Part shown: positions 59,145 to 64,000 of the stretch, piece by piece | Layout: each line of letters begins with the position of its first letter | How positions within the stretch are numbered: the first letter of the stretch is position 1 | NCBI RefSeq assembly: GCF_015679185.1 | Contig: NZ_CP064939.1 | Span: forward strand, 1,860,001 to 1,924,000 | Length of the DNA stretch: 64,000 bases | Direction of reading: 5' to 3' | From: Pedobacter endophyticus | Lineage (GTDB): Bacteria; Bacteroidota; Bacteroidia; Sphingobacteriales; Sphingobacteriaceae | The notes under the pieces: model-generated | The model's database searches: none | The model's input: the letters and a program-made list of their open reading frames with translations, nothing else | Told to the model about the DNA's origin: nothing | Position numbers and translations under genes: made by a program

Positions 59145-59264
59145 GTCTTAATATCAAGTATTTAGTAACCTCTCCCCCCGCCCTCTCCTTGAAGAGAGGG
59201 AGCTAGCTACTGCTATTTATTCAGCTTTATCTTCGGACTCCCGACTGCGGACTTTCCGACTTTT
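59145..59264. repeat. Short non-coding gap with a hairpin and dispersed repeat
   Basis: CCCTCTCcttgaaGAGAGGG (59181-59200) forms a 7-bp stem, and 59228-59262 carries the CGGACTCCCGACTGCGGACT-type repeat. It separates murE from ftsI. Confidence 0.6.
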
Positions 59265-61361
59265 TTAATTCAACTCTATTTGTACGCCCAAACCTTTACC
59301 AACGCGTGTTCCTGCGGCGATAGATTGGCTTATTACTTTGCCCGAACCGATTACCTTGGCTTTAAAACCTGCGTTGCCTATCAAATAAAGGGCGTCTTTT
59401 AATCCCATTCCTGAAACATTTGGCATTACGCCCTTACGTTCAGTATTTTCTTGAAACACCTGTCCGGCGCTGGTATCAACTATATTATAGTATTCGGATT
59501 TTGAGGCAAAAAGCGGTTTAAAACCAAATGCCCGATATACTTTTTGTGTCGCCTTACTTTGTCCGGCTTTTGTTGGCGGGTTGCCAGTATTGCCCACTAA
59601 ACGGGTAGGTACATCGTTGTACATCTGCATATCGCTGGCATAAATCCGGTCGGCAACTTCTCTAAAAACCGGACCCGATACCGAGGCGCCGTAATAATCT
59701 CCTTTGGGGTCGTTTATAACTACAATCATAGAGTACTTTGGCCTATTGGCCGGAAAATACCCCACAAACGATGCCTGATACTGACTTTTAACCTTGTAAC
59801 CCCTGTTGCCATCGGCTACCTGGGCTGTACCAGTTTTTCCGGCAATTTTATATAATGGGTTGTAAACGATCCGTTTTCCGCTTCCGTTTTCTACCACGCC
59901 TTCGAGCATTTTCCGAACCTTGCTAAGCGTTTCGTCTGAGCATATTTTTTCGTTGATTACCCGAGCCTTAAATTGCTCAATCGGGTTACCAAGCCTTCTA
60001 ATTTCTTTCACAAAAATTGGCGCCACATATTTACCATCATTTGCAACGGCATTATAAAACGACAGCATTTTTAATGGCGTTAACTGCATTTCGTAGCCAT
60101 AGGCCATTTGCGGCAAAGTCATTTTTCCCCAACTCTTAAACGATGGATTTTTAACTACAGGCTGTGCTTCACCGGGAATTTGCAGTCCGGTTTTCTTGTT
60201 TAGTCCCCAATCGTAAAGGTGATCGGTAAACTTAGATGGGTTATTGCCGTAATGCGTATTGATAAGTTTCGCAATGGCCGCATTAGAAGATTCTTCGAAT
60301 GCTCTTTTTACGGTAACAGTTTCAATTTTAGGGTGCGAATCTTTAATAAGCTTGCCGGGAATCTGATAATATCCTGTACCGATTAGGGTATTGGTATCAA
60401 CCAGATTATCATCAAGCAGCGCCATATACGAAGCTAACTTGAACGTTGATCCGGGATCCTGATTTCCCGCAATGGCGTAATTGAATTTCTCTTTATAAAT
60501 TCCCTCTGATACCTTTGAGAAATTGGCTATCGCCCTAATTTCGCCGGTTGCCACTTCCATTACGATAACGGTTCCGTGATCGGCCTGACTTAAAATCAAT
60601 TGCTTTTCGAGTGCACTTTGGGCCAAATCCTGCATGTTTACATCGATGGTCGAGATAATGTCTGCCCCATCTTTTGGCGCAACTTCTGCCTCCTCGTTTA
60701 CGGGCACATACACGCCGCCGGCAATACGCTGCATCAGTCGTTTGCCCGTTTCGCCATTGATATACTCTCTATAGGCGCCCTCTAAACCAACCCCGTTTTC
60801 GACATTTTCATTTTTATAGCCAATTGTACGGGCGGCCAGGGCTTGGAAAGGAAGAATCCTTTTATTGCGCTGCACAGCAATTAACCCCCCGCTGAACTTG
60901 CCTACGTTAAAAAGCGGAAACGTTCTGATCGTTTTTAAATCAGCGTAACCTACCTTGCGGTGAATTAATAAGTAACGAGCACTATCACGTCTGGCTTTAC
61001 GCAAGTAGCGGGCATAATCCTTAGCCGATTTATCCTGAAAAATCTGCGCCAGCTTATAACCCAGCGAATCTACTTTTTCGTTAAAAAGCTTATCATCGGT
61101 AATTCCGCCGGCAAACATGTCCATGCGGAGTTCATATTCGGGAACAGATGTTGCCAATAAACTGCCATCGTTAGAATAAATATTTCCGCGTGTAGCCTCC
61201 ACATTCACATAGCGTGTAGAAAGACTATCGGCCATGGCTCTCCATTTTTTACCTTGAACAAACTGCACTTGCCCAAGACGCAAGAATACCGCCAAAGCAA
61301 AAAGCACAATTAAGCCAAATGCCAGATATACACGAAGCAATATGTTTGCTCTAATATTCAT
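59265..61361 (-). CDS. ftsI: Penicillin-binding protein, FtsI type with PASTA domain
   Basis: Class B transpeptidase that cross-links septal peptidoglycan. 698 aa from the ATG at 61361; an upstream TTG would add four residues. It has an N-terminal membrane segment (about 10-30), a PBP dimer domain with RGNIYSNDGSLLA, and a transpeptidase domain with SxxK motif PGSTFK (Ser305), SSN in EESSNAA and KTG in AGKTGTAQ. A C-terminal PASTA domain (about 630-698, VMPNVSGMGLKDALYLIGNA) is a common Bacteroidota feature that is absent from E. coli FtsI. Its start overlaps the ftsL-like stop. Confidence 0.95.
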   Translation of the reverse strand: MNIRANILLRVYLAFGLIVLFALAVFLRLGQVQFVQGKKWRAMADSLSTRYVNVEATRGNIYSNDGSLLATSVPEYELRMDMFAGGITDDKLFNEKVDSLGYKLAQIFQDKSAKDYARYLRKARRDSARYLLIHRKVGYADLKTIRTFPLFNVGKFSGGLIAVQRNKRILPFQALAARTIGYKNENVENGVGLEGAYREYINGETGKRLMQRIAGGVYVPVNEEAEVAPKDGADIISTIDVNMQDLAQSALEKQLILSQADHGTVIVMEVATGEIRAIANFSKVSEGIYKEKFNYAIAGNQDPGSTFKLASYMALLDDNLVDTNTLIGTGYYQIPGKLIKDSHPKIETVTVKRAFEESSNAAIAKLINTHYGNNPSKFTDHLYDWGLNKKTGLQIPGEAQPVVKNPSFKSWGKMTLPQMAYGYEMQLTPLKMLSFYNAVANDGKYVAPIFVKEIRRLGNPIEQFKARVINEKICSDETLSKVRKMLEGVVENGSGKRIVYNPLYKIAGKTGTAQVADGNRGYKVKSQYQASFVGYFPANRPKYSMIVVINDPKGDYYGASVSGPVFREVADRIYASDMQMYNDVPTRLVGNTGNPPTKAGQSKATQKVYRAFGFKPLFASKSEYYNIVDTSAGQVFQENTERKGVMPNVSGMGLKDALYLIGNAGFKAKVIGSGKVISQSIAAGTRVGKGLGVQIELN

Positions 61362-61773
61362 CGCTTTTAACAATTATTTTTTTCGGTGGTTCTATTAATT
61401 CTTTTATTCCGAGGGTATCAACCTTTTTGGCCACTTCTGTCAATTTGCTTCTAAACATCAAGTCGGCCTTTAGCGATTTATACTCCCATCTTAATTCTTT
61501 TACTTCTTTGTTTAATTTATCAATCCGGCGGATGTTGTTCACCGCAAAGTGGCTGTTGGCAATGTACACCATACCCAACAAGGCCAAAAAACACAAATAA
61601 GGCAAAGCATCTGTTGCCGCCTCTTTTGATACCAACCCATCGTTAAACAGTTTGCTGATAAACGAATTGCTATCCATTTTTTCTTCAGCAGTTTTCGGCT
61701 TTTTGGGCGCCGCTTTTAACTCTGGCTCAGGCCCTATTTCCTCTTCTTCTATATCTTCCCTAAACCTGTTCAT
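61351..61773 (-). CDS. ftsL: FtsL-like divisome protein
   Basis: 140 aa in the position of ftsL between rsmH and ftsI. There is an acidic/Pro/Lys-rich cytoplasmic N-terminus (about 1-55), one membrane segment (about 57-75, ALPYLCFLALLGMVYIANSH), and a short coiled coil (RRIDKLNKEVKELRWEYKSL, about 82-101) outside. That is the topology of FtsL/FtsB-type proteins, which recruit FtsW and FtsI. Sequence similarity is weak, as usual for this family, so the name rests on synteny and topology. It overlaps rsmH by four bases and ftsI by 11. Confidence 0.82.
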   Translation of the reverse strand: MNRFREDIEEEEIGPEPELKAAPKKPKTAEEKMDSNSFISKLFNDGLVSKEAATDALPYLCFLALLGMVYIANSHFAVNNIRRIDKLNKEVKELRWEYKSLKADLMFRSKLTEVAKKVDTLGIKELIEPPKKIIVKSDEY

Positions 61774-62675
61774 ATCTTTTCTGCAATTCTTAACTTCGCA
61801 CTTCTGGCCCGATTGTTCTGCGCAATTTCCTCGTCTGTAGCCATTATCGCTTTTCGGGTAATTACATTAAAGGGCTTTTGCTGATTACCAAAAAAGTCTT
61901 TTTCTACCTCGCCCTGAAACTTGCCTTTAGCCATAAAATTCTTCACCGGACGATCTTCTAGCGAGTGGTATGACATCACCACCAAGTGCCCACCGGGCTT
62001 TAAAACTTCGGCCGCTTGTTGTAAAAATTCTTCTAAAACCTGTATCTCAGCGTTTACCTCAATGCGCAGTGCCTGAAAAACCTGTGCTAAATATTTATTT
62101 TCTTTTCCCTTTGGGATGTATGCCGAAATAGCGGTTTTTAAGCTATCGATATCGGTAAAAGGCTGATCTAAACGTGCGGTAACAATGGCACGAGCCAACG
62201 ATTTCGCATTTTTAACCTCACCGTAAATACCAAATATTTTGTGCAACTTATCTTCTGAATAGGTATTTAACACCTGTGCGGCGGTAAGGTCGCGGTGCTG
62301 ATCCATACGCATATCGAGGTCGGCATTTGAGCGAATGGAGAAGCCACGCTCAGGAACATCAAACTGATGTGAAGAAACACCCAAATCGGCCAAAATCCCG
62401 TCAACCTGACGAAAACCTTTTAAGCGCAGGTTATTTTTAAGGAAACCAAAATTCTGATCGATAAATATGAAGCGGTCATCAGCAGGGATATTAGCCTGCG
62501 CATCCGGATCCTGATCAAAAGCTATTAAAGTTCCTTTTGGACCGAGATGCTTTAAAATTTCTTTTGAATGGCCGCCACCGCCAAAGGTAACATCAACATA
62601 CACGCCATCGGGCTTAATGTTTAAGCCATCAATGCAAGGCTGAAGCATTACGGGTACGTGGTAATTATTCGCCAT
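61770..62675 (-). CDS. rsmH: 16S rRNA m4C1402 methyltransferase RsmH (MraW)
   Basis: Methylates N4 of C1402 in 16S rRNA using S-adenosylmethionine. 301 aa from the ATG at 62675 (a GTG at 62681 would add two residues). The start is YHVPVMLQPCIDGL, the SAM-binding loop VDVTFGGGGHSKEIL (about residues 28-42), and GILADLGVSSHQFDVPERGF (about 95-114) the family motif; YHSLEDR lies near 240. The start overlaps the mraZ stop by 11 bases. Confidence 0.96.
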   Translation of the reverse strand: MANNYHVPVMLQPCIDGLNIKPDGVYVDVTFGGGGHSKEILKHLGPKGTLIAFDQDPDAQANIPADDRFIFIDQNFGFLKNNLRLKGFRQVDGILADLGVSSHQFDVPERGFSIRSNADLDMRMDQHRDLTAAQVLNTYSEDKLHKIFGIYGEVKNAKSLARAIVTARLDQPFTDIDSLKTAISAYIPKGKENKYLAQVFQALRIEVNAEIQVLEEFLQQAAEVLKPGGHLVVMSYHSLEDRPVKNFMAKGKFQGEVEKDFFGNQQKPFNVITRKAIMATDEEIAQNNRARSAKLRIAEKI

Positions 62676-63132
62676 CTGCACCTCCTTTCTTTCCGCCCAT
62701 TACTTTTTGAGCAAGATTTGCAAAATTGGCAGGAACATCGTCAAAAATATCTTCGTACGATTTTTTATCCCAAACCTCGATGCGGTCTAACTGGCAGGCC
62801 AAAACCAGATCGCTCCCAATGCCGGCATATTCTACCAACGATTTTGGCAACAATACCCTTCCGGCAGCATCAAGCGAAAGTTCAGTGGCGCCGCGAGTAA
62901 AGGCCCTAACAAAGGCACGGTTTTCCTGATCGTAGATATTAAGCTTGGCAAGATCGGCCACAACAGCATCCCAAACGCTCTTTGGATAGATTACCAGATT
63001 CTTTTCGAAACCACGATTAACAATGAGCCCTTCACTTTCGGCATTCGGCAATTGTTTCTTAAGCGCAGCGGGTACCATAAGGCGTCCCTTTGCGTCAAGT
63101 TTACAATCGAATTCTCCTAAAAGTTGGGTCAT
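62665..63132 (-). CDS. mraZ: MraZ, transcriptional regulator of the dcw cluster
   Basis: 155 aa from the ATG at 63132, giving the conserved start MTQLLGEFDCKLDAKGRLMV. The frame is open to a GTG at 63192, but that extension encodes the regulatory repeats. It has two AbrB-like (SpoVT) DNA-binding repeats: DAKGRLMVPAALKKQL (residues 13-28) and DAAGRVLLPKSLVEYAG (about 90-106). MraZ forms a ring-shaped oligomer that binds spaced direct repeats in its own promoter and represses or modulates the cluster. Such repeats are present at 63177-63202. Confidence 0.96.
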   Translation of the reverse strand: MTQLLGEFDCKLDAKGRLMVPAALKKQLPNAESEGLIVNRGFEKNLVIYPKSVWDAVVADLAKLNIYDQENRAFVRAFTRGATELSLDAAGRVLLPKSLVEYAGIGSDLVLACQLDRIEVWDKKSYEDIFDDVPANFANLAQKVMGGKKGGADGE

Positions 63133-63139
63133 AGTGGTA

Positions 63140-63158
63140 ACTACACTTTTTATGTAGT
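63140..63158 (-). promoter_or_regulatory. Leader hairpin of the dcw transcript
   Basis: ACTACA pairs with TGTAGT around a 7-base A/T loop, eight bases before the mraZ ATG. Just upstream, TACTTTTA (63160-63167, minus strand) is a one-mismatch -7 element. Confidence 0.45.
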
Positions 63159-63176
63159 GTAAAAGTAAGTAGGTTC

Positions 63177-63202
63177 TACCACTTTTTACCACTTTTTACC
63201 AC
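63177..63202 (-). promoter_or_regulatory. MraZ-type direct repeats (three GTGGTA boxes)
   Basis: On the minus strand GTGGTA occurs at 63182-63177, 63192-63187 and 63202-63197, exactly 10 bp apart, with AAAA spacers. Repeated TGG(G/T)-type boxes with one-helix-turn spacing are the known MraZ binding pattern. They lie upstream of the -7-like element at 63160-63167. Confidence 0.8.
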
Positions 63203-63443
63203 AAAAAAGTTTTCAACATGCTTTTTCTCCCACTTTGGTGTTCAAAAACCAATTTTAGAAACGGTTCAAAAATATCAATTTAGCGCTTAACGACTGATTA
63301 TTAAGAAGTTTAATATAAAAAAAGATTCCCAAAAAATTTTTAAAAATAGTTAAGCGAGGAGCTGAACGATTGCTAAATTTTGGAAAGCTGTTTGAAAAAT
63401 CCTTTCATGAATCAAGTAACAACCAGATCATCAAAGGCTTAAA

Positions 63444-64000
63444 AGTCATCCGATGAATATCGGCGTATTGCACAGTATTCATCGGATGACTAATCAAAGA
63501 AATCTGAAGTCATCCGACGAATATAAGCGTATTGCACAGTATTCATTGGATGACTAATACACGAAATCTGAAGTCATCCGATGAATATAAGCGTGTTGCC
63601 CAGTATTCATCGGATGACTAATCTCTGAAGTCATCCGATGATTATAAGCGTATTGCACAGTATTCATCGGATGACTAACCTCTGAAGTCATCATCGGATG
63701 ACTAATCCAAGAAATCTGAAGTCATCCGAGGATTTAAGCGTATTGCAAAGTATTCATCGGATGACTAATCCAAGAAATCTGAAGTCATCCGATGAATATC
63801 GGCGTGTTGTCCAGTATTCATCGGATGACTAATCTAAGAAATCTGAAGTCATCCGATGAATATAAGCGTGTTGCACAGTATTCATGGGATGACTAATCCA
63901 AGAAATCTGAAGTCATCCGATGAATATAAGCGTGTTGCACAGTTTTCATCGGATGACTAATCCAAGAAATCTGAAGTCATACGATGAATATAAGCGTGTT
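63444..64000. repeat. Tandem array of about ten 64-bp palindromic units, running off the edge
   Basis: Units start at 63444, 63508, 63572, 63629, 63686, 63720, 63783, 63847, 63911 and 63975; the usual period is 63-64 bp, two are 57 and one is 34 because its centre is deleted. Each unit is AGTCATCCGATGAATA, a 16-18 base centre (TAAGCGTGTTGCACAG), TATTCATCGGATGACT and a linker (AATCCAAGAAATCTGA). The first and third parts form a stem of about 16 bp. Unlike a CRISPR, centre and linker are both conserved. The array lies upstream of the mraZ promoter. Confidence 0.95.

Noticed and set aside
63133..63192. N-terminal extension of MraZ from a GTG at 63192
   Set aside because: It would translate the MraZ boxes and the promoter; MTQLLGEFDCKLDAKGRL is the conserved start.
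63444..64000. CRISPR array
   Set aside because: The units are about 64 bp with conserved loop and linker, so there are no unique spacers. The repeat is a long palindrome and no cas genes are present.

Overview
The window looks like chromosomal DNA from a Bacteroidota of the family Sphingobacteriaceae, most likely Pedobacter or a close relative. This is inferred from gene content, not from a search. The supporting signs are TonB-dependent receptors with carboxypeptidase-like N-terminal domains, a DUF4249/receptor pair, a PorP/SprF protein beside a gliding-motility C-terminal-domain protein (type IX secretion), and an alpha-oxoamine synthase. In addition, there are no Shine-Dalgarno sequences, A/T-rich translation starts are common, and several promoters match the Bacteroidota -7 element TAnnTTTG. 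Both strands are used; the right third is entirely minus-strand.

Left part (1-10.8 kb). A split HipBA-type module runs off the left edge. It is followed by ribE, a biotin carboxylase and a threonine aldolase, with a 22-unit tandem array at 3259-3728. The central-carbon block at 5.0-10.4 kb is the most interesting part of the window. It holds two BadF/N-acetylglucosamine-kinase-like paralogues, 6-phosphofructokinase, GAPDH and a Nudix-type regulator whose Nudix box has lost its catalytic residues. The same operator-like palindrome, GTGTA-N5-TACAC, occurs three times: upstream of the first kinase, in the pfkA promoter, and next to the promoter of a possible small RNA downstream of gap. I propose that these form one Nudix-regulator regulon.

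Middle part (10.8-46 kb). From left to right it contains a short sigma-region-2 protein, a four-gene T9SS/adhesin cluster, glgB and a GH31 alpha-glucosidase, and a TonB receptor. These are followed by a penicillin acylase/membrane protein/LuxE-like trio, a Fur-family regulator, tyrS, a DUF4249 lipoprotein with its TonB receptor, ligA and dapA. Next come an alpha/beta hydrolase cut by an in-frame TGA immediately after its catalytic His, a nucleotidyltransferase/winged-helix pair behind a 29-bp palindrome, a 58-aa histone-H1-like protein, an alpha-oxoamine synthase and an orphan DUF433 protein.

Right part (46.6-63.2 kb). This is a dcw division/cell-wall cluster transcribed leftwards in the order mraZ, rsmH, ftsL-like, ftsI (PASTA), murE, mraY, murD, ftsW, murG, murC, ftsQ, ftsA, ftsZ, closed by a terminator. 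MraZ-type direct repeats lie upstream of mraZ. A tandem array of about ten 64-bp palindromic units begins behind them and leaves the window.

Intergenic DNA is rich in repeats: two tandem arrays, a 183-bp duplication, dispersed hairpin elements with GTCATTGCGAGG ends, and a dispersed GGACTTCGGACT-type repeat. No rRNA, tRNA, complete IS element or CRISPR array was found.
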